Assembly (NCBI RefSeq): GCF_036456085.1 | Contig: NZ_CP138632.1 | Coordinates: 1,407,001 to 1,471,000, forward strand | Length of the DNA stretch: 64,000 bases | From: Veillonella parvula | GTDB lineage: Bacteria > Bacillota > Negativicutes > Veillonellales > Veillonellaceae | Direction: 5' to 3' | In this document: piece by piece, positions 8,437 through 15,306 of the stretch | Layout of the letters: the number at the start of each line of letters is the position of its first letter | Numbering within the stretch: position 1 is the stretch's first letter | Translations under genes and position numbers: made by a program | The notes under the pieces: model-generated | What the model was told of the DNA's origin: nothing | Database searches by the model: none | What the model saw: only the letters and a program-made list of their open reading frames with translations

Positions 8437-8748
8437 TTAGCAAATTATAAAAGAATTCAGATTTAAAATGAATGTATTTAAATCTCTCTTCCATAACTTA
8501 ATGCTCTTAGAAAAGTATAATGATATAGCTGGCTCTTCAGATAAAAAACATGCATAACTTTTTTCGATTGGTAAAACTTCCAAGTCATCCATTCCTTCAA
8601 AAGCTAGAGTACAAGTTTTGTTTGGTTGGTATCTATGACGAATAGTCCAATATTCTGATATATCTAAATCATTTCCTTCTAATTCTTTTAAAACAATCCA
8701 GTTATGATTATGTAATTGGTCTCTTAAATCTTCAATATGATATTTCAT
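8437..8748 (-). CDS. putative immunity protein
   Basis: A 103-residue protein, no family recognised. It has a hydrophilic N-terminus (MKYHIEDLRDQLHNHNW) and an aromatic, hydrophobic C-terminal helix. It stands alone between an uptake-sequence hairpin downstream and a Neisseria-like seam upstream (8770-8830). No toxin tip is left beside it, so it would be an orphan immunity gene. Confidence 0.55.
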   Translation of the reverse strand: MKYHIEDLRDQLHNHNWIVLKELEGNDLDISEYWTIRHRYQPNKTCTLAFEGMDDLEVLPIEKSYACFLSEEPAISLYFSKSIKLWKRDLNTFILNLNSFIIC

Positions 8749-8817
8749 AGTATATTTCCCTCTAGTTATACTACATCCAGGTCGTAGGCGTAGCGGCGGT
8801 TAAGTACGGGACAAAAA

Positions 8818-8829
8818 AGGTCGTCTGAA
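8818..8829 (+). repeat. Neisseria-type DNA uptake sequence
   Basis: Exact AGGTCGTCTGAA immediately downstream of the second TPR gene. The following bases (AATATCGAATCTTACTTTTT) are the same as those after the uptake sequence at 1528-1539. Confidence 0.8.
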
Positions 8830-8840
8830 AATATCGAATC

Positions 8841-9293
8841 TTACTTTTTGGTTTTTTTCTTAGGATTTAATTTTTCTTTACGTTGCTTATAAAATTGCCA
8901 ATATTTTTTGTCTTCCATAGAGAAAGGTGTGTAACGTAGCTCATTATAAGTTAGGTCAAAATATTTATAAGCATTTTCCATATCACCTAGTTCGTAATAG
9001 ATAATACCTGCCCATAAAAATGGGCTGCCATCAGGCACTGTTTTTCTAGCCTCAAGCGCAATAAGTATCCACTCAAGAGCTTTGGGATAATCACCTAATT
9101 TTTTATAGCTTCCTGAAATACCACAGGCGATTGCCGAAGTAGGCTCAACGAATTGAGTGGCTGGTTTAGGTAAAAGTTCCCATGCTTGATTCAGAATATC
9201 AATGCGTTCCTCCGGCGTAGTAGCATCATTTGAGTTACATACAAAATCATTGATTTGTTTGTTTAATTCATAATTTACTTGATCTAAATACAT
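8841..9293 (-). CDS. TPR-like putative immunity protein, paralogue
   Basis: A 150-residue paralogue of 1553-2005. TPR-like pairs include YPKALEWILIALEARKT and MENAYKYFDLTYNEL, with the same KKYWQFYKQRK and Lys-rich end. The N-terminal half has diverged most, which suggests different toxin specificities (inference). AAGGAG lies 5 bases before the ATG. It follows a toxin remnant ending TGPTW at 9333. Confidence 0.75.
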   Translation of the reverse strand: MYLDQVNYELNKQINDFVCNSNDATTPEERIDILNQAWELLPKPATQFVEPTSAIACGISGSYKKLGDYPKALEWILIALEARKTVPDGSPFLWAGIIYYELGDMENAYKYFDLTYNELRYTPFSMEDKKYWQFYKQRKEKLNPKKKTKK

Positions 9294-9332
9294 AATTTCT
9301 CCTTCTTATGTGCATTCTTTAAAGAGTATTTA

Positions 9333-9470
9333 TTACCATGTTGGTCCGGTTGTGTACCTGTGCCAAGGGTTGTAGCTGTCGGGATTGGTGTAGATATAGG
9401 TATACCTGCCGTCTGAATTTTTCTCCTGTAACAGATGGCTACCGTCCTAAATGAAGTAGGTTTGGTTTTC
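9333..9470 (-). pseudogene. Rhs core and toxin-tip remnant
   Basis: Short pieces of Rhs text (QLLQEKNSDG and YTYTNPDS-like frames) end in YTTGPTW and a stop before the TPR gene. It includes a core uptake sequence GCCGTCTGAA at 9408-9417. Heavily degraded. Confidence 0.5.
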
Positions 9471-9560
9471 GAGGTCGTCTGAAAAACAGAAACCGCGTGC
9501 GTGCGTTCCGCACATACCCTACGTCGGGACTGAAGGTTTTGTGCGGGCTACGGCTTGCTT
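9469..9560. repeat. Neisseria-like intergenic repeat, copy 2
   Basis: Begins with an exact AGGTCGTCTGAA (9472-9483), then AAACAGAAACCGCGTGCGTG and ends GTGCGGGCTACGGCTTGCT. It is nearly the same as 4558-4645. The flanking genes differ, which shows that this element marks module borders. Confidence 0.65.
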
Positions 9561-9568
9561 TATTTTAT

Positions 9569-9850
9569 TTATTTAAAGGATACAATAGAAGTAATTTTAT
9601 TAATAAATTTTTTAGCTAAATCTTCATTCTCTTTTTTGAAAAATCGAATATCTAAGCCGTCATCTACATCACTAACTAAAATAAATTCTTCTTTCATAAA
9701 TAAAAAATACCACATATCAGCATTAGGGCTTATAACCACTTCTTGTAATTCAATATCCATTACCTTTATTAATTCATTGATTTCACTGCTATCAAAAGAA
9801 AAATCTAATGGAAGAGACCATAGAGATTTATTAATTTTTAATGCCTTCAT
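9569..9850 (-). CDS. putative immunity protein
   Basis: About 93 residues, no family recognised. ATG 9850 has AGGGAG 8 bases upstream; the longer frame to 9886 has no ribosome site. The protein is acidic and soluble, with an ELQEVVISPNADMWYFLF strand region. It stands as an orphan between uptake-sequence repeats (9472-9483 and 9936-9947). Confidence 0.6.
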   Translation of the reverse strand: MKALKINKSLWSLPLDFSFDSSEINELIKVMDIELQEVVISPNADMWYFLFMKEEFILVSDVDDGLDIRFFKKENEDLAKKFINKITSIVSFK

Positions 9851-9935
9851 AATTATCTCCCTAACTCTGCAAGTAATTTGGCGCAATTACCATCATCTAG
9901 CAATATCTAGAATTATTTATTTAAAGTACGAATAT

Positions 9936-9947
9936 TTCAGACGACCT
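9936..9947 (-). repeat. Neisseria-type DNA uptake sequence
   Basis: TTCAGACGACCT on the plus strand, an exact minus-strand AGGTCGTCTGAA, upstream of the gene at 9569-9850. Confidence 0.8.
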
Positions 9948-9993
9948 CAATTAAAACATTAATATTGTTTAAAAAGCAGATACCATGTATGTT

Positions 9994-10419
9994 CTACTCA
10001 CACCTAGCGTAGAAACTGGAAGTTTCATGTAGGCTACAGCTGGTTAAAATATTTTTTTCATAAGAAATAACAATATTTTCAGCCATAATAATAAATGATG
10101 GCGTATCTAAATCAGTATTATTAAACCTTAAATAAAAACAATTTTCTCGTAAACTTGGTAAAATATTTGAATCTATTTCATCAATAATTTTAACAACACA
10201 AGTATCTTCATCAATATCAATAGTCCACGTTAAATTTCCAGATAAATATTTAACTCCATACAAATTGATTTCATAATTAAAATAATAACTTGGATCATCA
10301 CTAACAATAATATTCATCCTTGTAAAATCAAGTAATGTAACTTGAAAGTCTAACCAATCGAAGTTTTCTTTGACGTGATTATTGAATTTCATCAATTCAT
10401 AAGTTATGGATTCTTTCAT
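9994..10419 (-). CDS. immunity protein for the toxin at 10397-10945
   Basis: About 141 residues, start ATG 10419 with AGAGGGG 8 bases upstream. It overlaps the 3' end of the toxin gene by 23 bases in another frame, so the two are translationally linked. Acidic, soluble, family unknown. This is the only pair in the array in which the tip is still intact and fused to an Rhs junction, so the immunity role is better supported than elsewhere. Confidence 0.7.
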   Translation of the reverse strand: MKESITYELMKFNNHVKENFDWLDFQVTLLDFTRMNIIVSDDPSYYFNYEINLYGVKYLSGNLTWTIDIDEDTCVVKIIDEIDSNILPSLRENCFYLRFNNTDLDTPSFIIMAENIVISYEKNILTSCSLHETSSFYARCE

Positions 10420-10945
10420 ATTTATTCCCCTCTGTATCTTTATCTTCAGTTGTTGAACCGCATGATCCAAGTGTATGACCCACCTTTTTATTTGGATCAA
10501 TCTGAATATGTGTATCTCTGGCAGCAGTACTATTATAGTTAGGATTGATATTACCTTTTTTCCCAGGCTTCAAAGTTGATTCATGATACCACTTACCATC
10601 AGTTCCCAAATAACTAGTCCCTTTCCCAATTTCTTGTGCAGAAACTCTAAAAATACTTCCTGTTTTCCCATAATTTGGATCTGCCGGATGAGCTCGTACA
10701 GTATATTTCAACCCATCAGAACCCATCCAAGAATACTTGAAATTTGCTGGATAAGCTGAGCCATTCTGAATACTTCCTTGTCGTTGGATTGCTTCATCAA
10801 AAAAAGCATAGGAATCTAAAGTTAATCCCAGCGGATCAGCCCAGATTTGTGTATTCGGCGCAAACCGATACAGATTCTCTCCACCCCACAGCCCAATCGG
10901 ATCCTGATTCACAAACCGCCCGGCCTCAGGCTCGTAATACCTCAA
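10397..10945 (-). CDS. Rhs junction plus intact toxin tip (Ntox30-like)
   Basis: A 182-residue open frame beginning inside an Rhs core. Residues 2-42 are [28 protein letters not shown] and WADPLGL, the conserved end of Rhs proteins where the tip is cleaved. Residues about 60-182 form the tip: [29 protein letters not shown] and AARDTHIQ. This pattern resembles polymorphic toxin type 30 (tentative). There is no core of proper length and no secretion partner nearby, so it is a silent cassette that could be recombined onto a full Rhs gene. Upstream it abuts a Neisseria-like seam. Confidence 0.65.
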   Translation of the reverse strand: MRYYEPEAGRFVNQDPIGLWGGENLYRFAPNTQIWADPLGLTLDSYAFFDEAIQRQGSIQNGSAYPANFKYSWMGSDGLKYTVRAHPADPNYGKTGSIFRVSAQEIGKGTSYLGTDGKWYHESTLKPGKKGNINPNYNSTAARDTHIQIDPNKKVGHTLGSCGSTTEDKDTEGNKYERIHNL

Positions 10946-10974
10946 GAAGTTTCATTCGGGCTACTGCTTGCTGT

Positions 10975-11325
10975 TTATTTCTTAATATATTTTTCTATAT
11001 ATCTGTATTGCTCTTGTGTACATTTAACTGAAAAAAATATTTTTCCACTTATAATACTTTGAGCAGAAAAAATACCTTTCTCATATTTGAATTTTATTTT
11101 ACTTAACGGAATCCTTCCTTTTCCATTTTCTTTCCCACAAAAAAGCTTATATTGTAACTCATTATTACTTATACCTATGTCTCCACAAGTTTTTTGACTA
11201 TTATATTCTGATACAATTATATTTAACCAGCCATGTTGAAAATCATACGAGTAATGTGAAACATAAGGTAATTTAGAAGAGGAGGATACTATTAGAGATA
11301 AAATTGAACTTAAAATAGATTTCAT
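10975..11325 (-). CDS. putative exported immunity protein
   Basis: A 116-residue protein whose first ~17 residues (MKSILSSILSLIVSSSS) look like a short signal peptide or membrane anchor. It has two cysteines in the mature part that could form a disulfide. It would act outside the cytoplasm if exported. Immunity function is inferred only from its place in the array. AT-rich; no family recognised. Confidence 0.5.
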   Translation of the reverse strand: MKSILSSILSLIVSSSSKLPYVSHYSYDFQHGWLNIIVSEYNSQKTCGDIGISNNELQYKLFCGKENGKGRIPLSKIKFKYEKGIFSAQSIISGKIFFSVKCTQEQYRYIEKYIKK

Positions 11326-11462
11326 AATTTATTTACCATTTAATTTATTAATGAGATTGTCAAAAAACAAATCTCTCAAACGATCTTGATGAAGGTTTGA
11401 AATTGTCTGAAAATTATTTTAGACGAGCTTATGAGTTTGTTAAACCTTGATACAATTTACAT

Positions 11463-11903
11463 TTACTCGAAATCTATAATTTTTCCATATTCTAGAATTT
11501 CATCAAAAGTATCAGCTACTTTTCCAATACTTCCATCATCTAGCCAATATTCCCATATTGATAGATTATCATTTAAATCGAAATATAAGCGTCCCCCATC
11601 AGAAGAAGTTCCAAACATAAAACCTTTCTTTACGCGTTCAGAGTCTACAAATTCTGTGGAGTCATGCCTTTGTACAATATTTTCTGCCTTTTGTTTTTTC
11701 TTGTTTATTTCAACTAAATATTCCATATAATTCCATCTTGGAAAAGAATTTAACTCGTCAAACAATAAATTATTATTAAATAAATCAATTTCATAATCTT
11801 TAAATTCTATTTCCATAAACAACTTGAATTTATCAAGGGTATTTTTATATGACTGAGGAAACAAGATGTTTAAATTTTTTTCTATGCTTAATAATTCTTT
11901 CAT
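11463..11903 (-). CDS. SMI1/KNR4 (SUKH) family immunity protein
   Basis: About 146 residues. An N-terminal helix (NILFPQSYKNTLDKF), GFMFGTSSDGGRLYFDL and the end IGKVADTFDEILEYG match the layout of SUKH domains. Start ATG 11903 with AAAGGA upstream. It directly follows the tail of an HNH-like toxin remnant (11915-12010). SUKH proteins commonly neutralise nuclease toxins (established), which fits that neighbour. Confidence 0.8.
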   Translation of the reverse strand: MKELLSIEKNLNILFPQSYKNTLDKFKLFMEIEFKDYEIDLFNNNLLFDELNSFPRWNYMEYLVEINKKKQKAENIVQRHDSTEFVDSERVKKGFMFGTSSDGGRLYFDLNDNLSIWEYWLDDGSIGKVADTFDEILEYGKIIDFE

Positions 11904-11914
11904 GATTAGTCCTT

Positions 11915-12010
11915 TCAATATGAATTTTTTTTACAACTTTCAATATAATCCCGTGCACGTTTTTTCCAATAGGCCTCACGAAATTTATCGTGCGCCTCAG
12001 CTTGTACAAA
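11915..12010 (-). pseudogene. HNH-type toxin tail remnant
   Basis: Thirty-odd codons ending at 11915: AEAHDKFREAYWKKRARDY and a Lys-rich end. The HxxFRxxYW pattern is typical of the final helix of HNH-like nuclease tips in polymorphic toxins. The rest of the domain is absent. The adjoining SUKH gene is its likely former immunity partner. Confidence 0.5.
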
Positions 12011-12442
12011 TTATTGTGCCAAATACCCTGTGTCATAATCTAAATCGTCAGTTTCCACAAACTCATCTAAGAAATTATATATTTCTTCTATATCTACTTG
12101 AATTGGTATGTTTATTGCATGGAAATTTGCATTAAATGCTTCAGACTCACATCCAAGATCTATTAATTTAGTTAATATTTTATCTTTAAATTTCTGATTT
12201 TCATTGAAGAAAACAATCCGCAATGTACTATTTTTACTATAAATTATAGTTTTATCATATAATAAGTAATTTTCTTCTGTTTGTATTACGCTAACAATAT
12301 CACCTAAAGAGATTTCTTTGCTATAAAAAGGAATATTATTAACTTTAAGATAGCCTTCTTCAGTCACTTCTGCCCAAATGCTTTCCATAGATACTGGAGG
12401 ATAACCATCACTTACTTCTAGATTTAAAAAAAGCTTTTTCAT
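12011..12442 (-). CDS. DUF4265-like protein, putative immunity
   Basis: About 143 residues from ATG 12442, with AAGGTGAT ahead of it. ESIWAEVTEEGYLKVNNIPF, ISLGDIVSV and NSTLRIVFF match the layout I associate with DUF4265, a family often found beside toxin cassettes. A longer frame to 12538 reads into an IS remnant and has no ribosome site. It is the rightmost gene of the array. Confidence 0.65.
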   Translation of the reverse strand: MKKLFLNLEVSDGYPPVSMESIWAEVTEEGYLKVNNIPFYSKEISLGDIVSVIQTEENYLLYDKTIIYSKNSTLRIVFFNENQKFKDKILTKLIDLGCESEAFNANFHAINIPIQVDIEEIYNFLDEFVETDDLDYDTGYLAQ

Positions 12443-12460
12443 TTTAATCACCTTGATATG

Positions 12461-12807
12461 TACCCATTTTCCTGGACACATATTATTTGCTAGCCTAAAC
12501 ACATGGATGCTTCCCTGTATTTTACAGGAGGCATCCATTTTGTTTTTTCTGGATCCTTTTGTTGTTGTAATAATTAATGTATTCTTCTATCGTTACTGCA
12601 AAAGCATTAAATGATACATATTCTTTTTCAAAACCATAATATATTTCATTTTGCAATCCTTTGATGGTCGACCTTTAGGTTTATTAATAAGACCATTGTA
12701 TCCCAAAGTTTTGTATTTAGATAGAATAATTCAATTGCTTTTCTTTTAAATTCATAACTATATCTCATTAAAATACCCCCTTTACTGGTTATCCAGTAAA
12801 GGGGGTA
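12461..12807 (-). mobile_element. IS3-family remnant with both ends
   Basis: The ends TACCCATTTTCCTGG (12461-12475) and CCAGTAAAGGGGGTA (12793-12807) form imperfect inverted repeats (12 of 15). The minus strand starts with MRYSYEFKRKAIELF, typical of IS3 OrfA. It then jumps to YYGFEKEYVSF and EEYINYYNNKRIQKKQ, the end of an IS3 transposase. Nearly all of the middle is deleted, so it is inactive. GATAT flanks both ends (12455-12459 with one base between, and 12808-12812), possibly a target duplication. Confidence 0.75.
12774..12807. terminator. 15-bp perfect hairpin at the IS end
   Basis: TACCCCCTTTACTGG (12774-12788) and its exact complement (12793-12807) flank a TTAT loop. The right arm is also the IS end. 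The hairpin could block transcription entering the IS. It does not have a long T-run on either side. Confidence 0.5.
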
Positions 12808-12835
12808 GATATCATAACCTAAAGGGCTTTCTAAT

Positions 12836-12851
12836 GTGGCGGAGAGGGTGG
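12836..12851. other. attL of the prophage
   Basis: GTGGCGGAGAGGGTGG is identical to the 3' end of the tRNA-Ser gene at 51859-51874, while flanking bases differ. This is the copy left at the far end after integration into the tRNA gene. Confidence 0.85.
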
Positions 12852-12935
12852 TATAAATATAGTAATCTTTAGTTACTACAACAAATTCTATCTATACCAT
12901 TATATAAGGTGGCAAAATGGTGGCAATCTATTTAA

Positions 12936-13256
12936 CTATCCTACTTCTCGAATAGAATAGTGGAGTCCAAAGAATTTGATAAGCTTTAAAACGTTGGCTC
13001 GATTATACTTTGACGGAGCAGGGATTATTAATGTTTTATCGCTATTAACATATACCGCCTTTACATCGTCCGTCCAAACAAAATTAGGGAAATATTCAGC
13101 CAAGTCTAAGTCTCCCCATGTTTCCCTGCCAACAAGAAGTATGCCTTTACCGAGCCTCTCCTGCATGGAGCATATTATATCCCATGCGGCAGCATAGTTG
13201 TCTACTTTTATCGCATCCCTCATAAAATGTGGGTCTTTATTAAATACTTTTAGCAT
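12936..13256 (-). CDS. hypothetical prophage protein
   Basis: About 106 residues, no recognised family. ATG 13256 has AGGAGG upstream. It is the last gene before attL, beyond a strong terminator at 13332-13370, so it has its own transcription and might be a lysogenic-conversion gene. It contains a Gly/Trp-rich middle (GILLVGRETWGDLDL). No membrane segment. Confidence 0.55.
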   Translation of the reverse strand: MLKVFNKDPHFMRDAIKVDNYAAAWDIICSMQERLGKGILLVGRETWGDLDLAEYFPNFVWTDDVKAVYVNSDKTLIIPAPSKYNRANVLKLIKFFGLHYSIREVG

Positions 13257-13331
13257 TATTACTCCCACCTCCTATTATTACCCTAATTACACCATATTTT
13301 TACCTTATCCGCAATTGCTATTTATAAACAA

Positions 13332-13370
13332 AAAAGACCTTACCAGGACATATTCCCAGTAAGGTCTTTT
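13332..13370. terminator. bidirectional terminator after the lysis genes
   Basis: AAAAGACCTTAC (13332-13343) pairs with GTAAGGTCTTTT (13359-13370), with A- and T-runs on the outside. It closes the late operon on the minus strand. Confidence 0.85.
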
Positions 13371-13433
13371 ACATTATTATAGTCAATCCATACGTCCGCC
13401 CTCGTATGGTAGGGAGATGTATGGATCACCTCC

Positions 13434-13928
13434 TTAGTTCTTAGTTGCAAGATAAATGACAGTACCACCTAATAAGATGTTTAACAACTTACTTTTGCGT
13501 TGCTCCATCTTGGCTTTGTGTATTTCTTTCTTTTGCTCGTTCAAGTATATTTCTGCTTTCTCTAATGATAGCTTTTGCTCGTTCAGCATCTGCTCTTGCT
13601 TCTGTAGTAAGTTCCGTGCTTCTGTTAATTGCGTTCTCTGTTCTTTGATTAAGTTCAACGCTTCGATTAATTCGTTCTTCTGTTCGCTCGTTGATAGCTT
13701 GGCTACTCTCAACTGCATTTCTAACTCGTTGATTGTAGTCAACTGCCTGTTGATTGTACTCTCTAGCGTGTCGAAGTTCTTTTTCAGCGTTGCGTATTCC
13801 TGTGGTGTCAATGTTACTGATTCTGTTGGCGTAGAGCCAAACACAGGTGAGTAAGATGACAATACCAACAATAATACACAGCCAACGATAACCATAAATA
13901 ATTTGTAAATAGGATTTAACTTTATCAT
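13434..13928 (-). CDS. spanin-like coiled-coil protein, frame B
   Basis: A 164-residue protein. A hydrophobic N-terminus (LFMVIVGCVLLLVLSS) contains a possible lipobox (IVGC), then about 100 residues of coiled coil follow. The C-terminal end LLNILLGGTVIYLA could be a membrane segment. Outer-membrane anchor, coil and C-terminal inner-membrane segment is the layout of unimolecular spanins, which diderm-infecting phages need. The ATG sits 8 bases after AGGAGG. It overlaps frame A almost completely, and only one may be real. Confidence 0.5.
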   Translation of the reverse strand: MIKLNPIYKLFMVIVGCVLLLVLSSYSPVFGSTPTESVTLTPQEYATLKKNFDTLESTINRQLTTINELEMQLRVAKLSTSEQKNELIEALNLIKEQRTQLTEARNLLQKQEQMLNEQKLSLEKAEIYLNEQKKEIHKAKMEQRKSKLLNILLGGTVIYLATKN

Positions 13929-13932
13929 TCAT
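13489..13932 (-). CDS. spanin-like coiled-coil protein, frame A
   Basis: A 147-residue protein with an N-terminal membrane segment (WLCIIVGIVILLTCVWLYA) and a long Arg/Glu/Asn-rich coiled coil: the shape of an inner-membrane spanin. Its ATG lies 4 bases upstream of the frame B start and 4 bases after AGGAGG. The DNA contains short internal repeats, which tend to keep several frames open, so coding in both frames is unproven. Confidence 0.5.
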   Translation of the reverse strand: MNDKVKSYLQIIYGYRWLCIIVGIVILLTCVWLYANRISNIDTTGIRNAEKELRHAREYNQQAVDYNQRVRNAVESSQAINERTEERINRSVELNQRTENAINRSTELTTEARADAERAKAIIRESRNILERAKERNTQSQDGATQK

Positions 13933-13940
13933 AATACCTC

Positions 13941-14483
13941 CTAAATCACACTACCCCATTCTTGGGCATAATATTTAGCTTTACCACGAATTACATCTCC
14001 TCCGGAACCAGGAGTATCGCCCTCATGTACTGTCCATAAGTCCCATCGTTCACATGTCGTGGTAGGCCCGTACGGCTCGTGAGCATAATAACCGTCCATG
14101 TTATCGGCTGCCTCCGCATGTGTTAAGACATGCTCGATATCACATGGGATACCAAGGTCTACACATAACAAAGCTACAACCTGTGCCAATGTTTCAATCT
14201 GCACATCCGTAGGAGCATACTCGCCAAGGTTATCAGTCCATTGAGCGCCATATGCGCAGTCTAATGCAATACCTATTGCGCCACCATTGCGCATATAGGT
14301 GTGGTTCTTATGATCTGTTAATTCGCCATCGATATAGATGTTTCCATCCCTATCGATATTAATATGGTAGTCATCAAATTGTTGGTTATACCTGCCTGCC
14401 GTCCAGTGCAAATAGATTTTATTGATTTGGCCTAACGCTCTACAACAATAATCGTTTAAGTCAGTAAGACTAACGAGGTGCAT
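13941..14483 (-). CDS. endolysin, N-acetylmuramoyl-L-alanine amidase
   Basis: About 180 residues, Amidase_2/PGRP type. IYLHWTAGRYNQ carries the first zinc histidine and a later VLTHAEA and YYAHEPYGP region carries others. It cuts the peptidoglycan amide bond at lysis. Start ATG 14483 with AAGGAG 8 bases upstream. It overlaps the holin candidate's 3' end by 14 bases. There is no signal peptide, so it depends on a holin. Confidence 0.88.
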   Translation of the reverse strand: MHLVSLTDLNDYCCRALGQINKIYLHWTAGRYNQQFDDYHINIDRDGNIYIDGELTDHKNHTYMRNGGAIGIALDCAYGAQWTDNLGEYAPTDVQIETLAQVVALLCVDLGIPCDIEHVLTHAEAADNMDGYYAHEPYGPTTTCERWDLWTVHEGDTPGSGGDVIRGKAKYYAQEWGSVI

Positions 14484-14865
14484 TATAATCACTCCTTTCA
14501 TTTATTACGGTATTAATTGGTATTTTTGGCGGTTCTTCTAATTTATCAGGGATGCCATTTCCATCTTTATCAATACACAAGGCTAAGAAGCCTACTGCTG
14601 CAATTAATACCGGGTTATTAAATATATGATCAATAATATTTAACCCTATATTAATTAGCTTGTTAGTTTCATCACTAACATAACCTTGTATAACCCCCAA
14701 CAAATATTGAACAACTACCAGTAAAATAGGCACTAGCATTGTCAGTACTAGTGCCCTTGTTGCCAATATCCCTGTTGGGTGAATATTAGCGATTCGGATT
14801 GAACTATATATAGTTTTAACTTTATTAATTACTTTCATCTTATCCAAGGCTTTCACCTCCGTCAT
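14470..14865 (-). CDS. putative holin
   Basis: Up to 131 residues with two hydrophobic segments (ALVLTMLVPILLVVVQYLLG and NPVLIAAVGFLALCI) and a hydrophilic end DKDGNGIPDKLEEPP. This size and topology, just ahead of the endolysin, suggest a class II holin. The start is uncertain: ATG 14865 has no ribosome site, whereas GGAGGTG sits 6 bases before an in-frame TTG at codon 7. Confidence 0.65.
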   Translation of the reverse strand: MTEVKALDKMKVINKVKTIYSSIRIANIHPTGILATRALVLTMLVPILLVVVQYLLGVIQGYVSDETNKLINIGLNIIDHIFNNPVLIAAVGFLALCIDKDGNGIPDKLEEPPKIPINTVINERSDYNAPR

Positions 14866-15295
14866 TTTGGATGGTAATACCCCTTTTAATCGGTAGATTA
14901 TTAAGTAATTGTATGTGCATTAATTCCGTATTTAGTGCTTGCGTTGTGGTTTCCAATGCATCCAAGCGGTGAAATATAGCATCATCTCGTTCCTCCAACT
15001 TCACCAATTGCCTTAGAATATCTTGATTACTTTCCGTTAATTTTCCGATACTATTAATAGCATCTGTCATACGGTCATCATAATATTCCCTTTGTTTGGA
15101 TAACTTATGCCCTACATAGTCATCAAGTTGGCGTTTAACCTCGGCTATCGATGTGTGTTCTAAGAACCACACCATCGCCCGAAACGAGCCCCTAAGTGCG
15201 GCCCAGATGACCCCTAACAGTGTCACCCAGAATCCAATGTCCGCAAAATAGGGGGGTATTCCTACCTCCATCAGAAGTATTCTGATTTCCTCCAT
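14840..15295 (-). CDS. membrane-anchored coiled-coil protein of the lysis region
   Basis: A 151-residue protein with one N-terminal membrane segment (IGFWVTLLGVIWAAL) followed by a long coil (EVKRQLDDYVGHKLSKQREY onward). It overlaps the holin candidate by 26 bases. Shape and place resemble XhlA-type holin partners, but no family motif is visible. Confidence 0.5.
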   Translation of the reverse strand: MEEIRILLMEVGIPPYFADIGFWVTLLGVIWAALRGSFRAMVWFLEHTSIAEVKRQLDDYVGHKLSKQREYYDDRMTDAINSIGKLTESNQDILRQLVKLEERDDAIFHRLDALETTTQALNTELMHIQLLNNLPIKRGITIQNDGGESLG

Positions 15296-15306
15296 TCGCT
15301 ACCTCC

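Noticed and set aside
8237-8494. 85-codon minus-strand frame
   Set aside because: It only bridges the end of an unknown gene, an uptake-sequence hairpin and an Rhs piece, in a frame used by none of them.
1-12460. Window host is Neisseria with a foreign prophage
   Set aside because: The tRNA at attR is directly followed by a Firmicutes-type chromosome (DUF2232-gdpP-rplI-dnaB), without uptake sequences noticed there. The Neisseria signal is confined to the left block.
13456-13854. 132-codon plus-strand frame opposite the spanin-like genes
   Set aside because: Cys/Phe/Ser-rich antisense of a repetitive coiled-coil sequence; no ribosome site.
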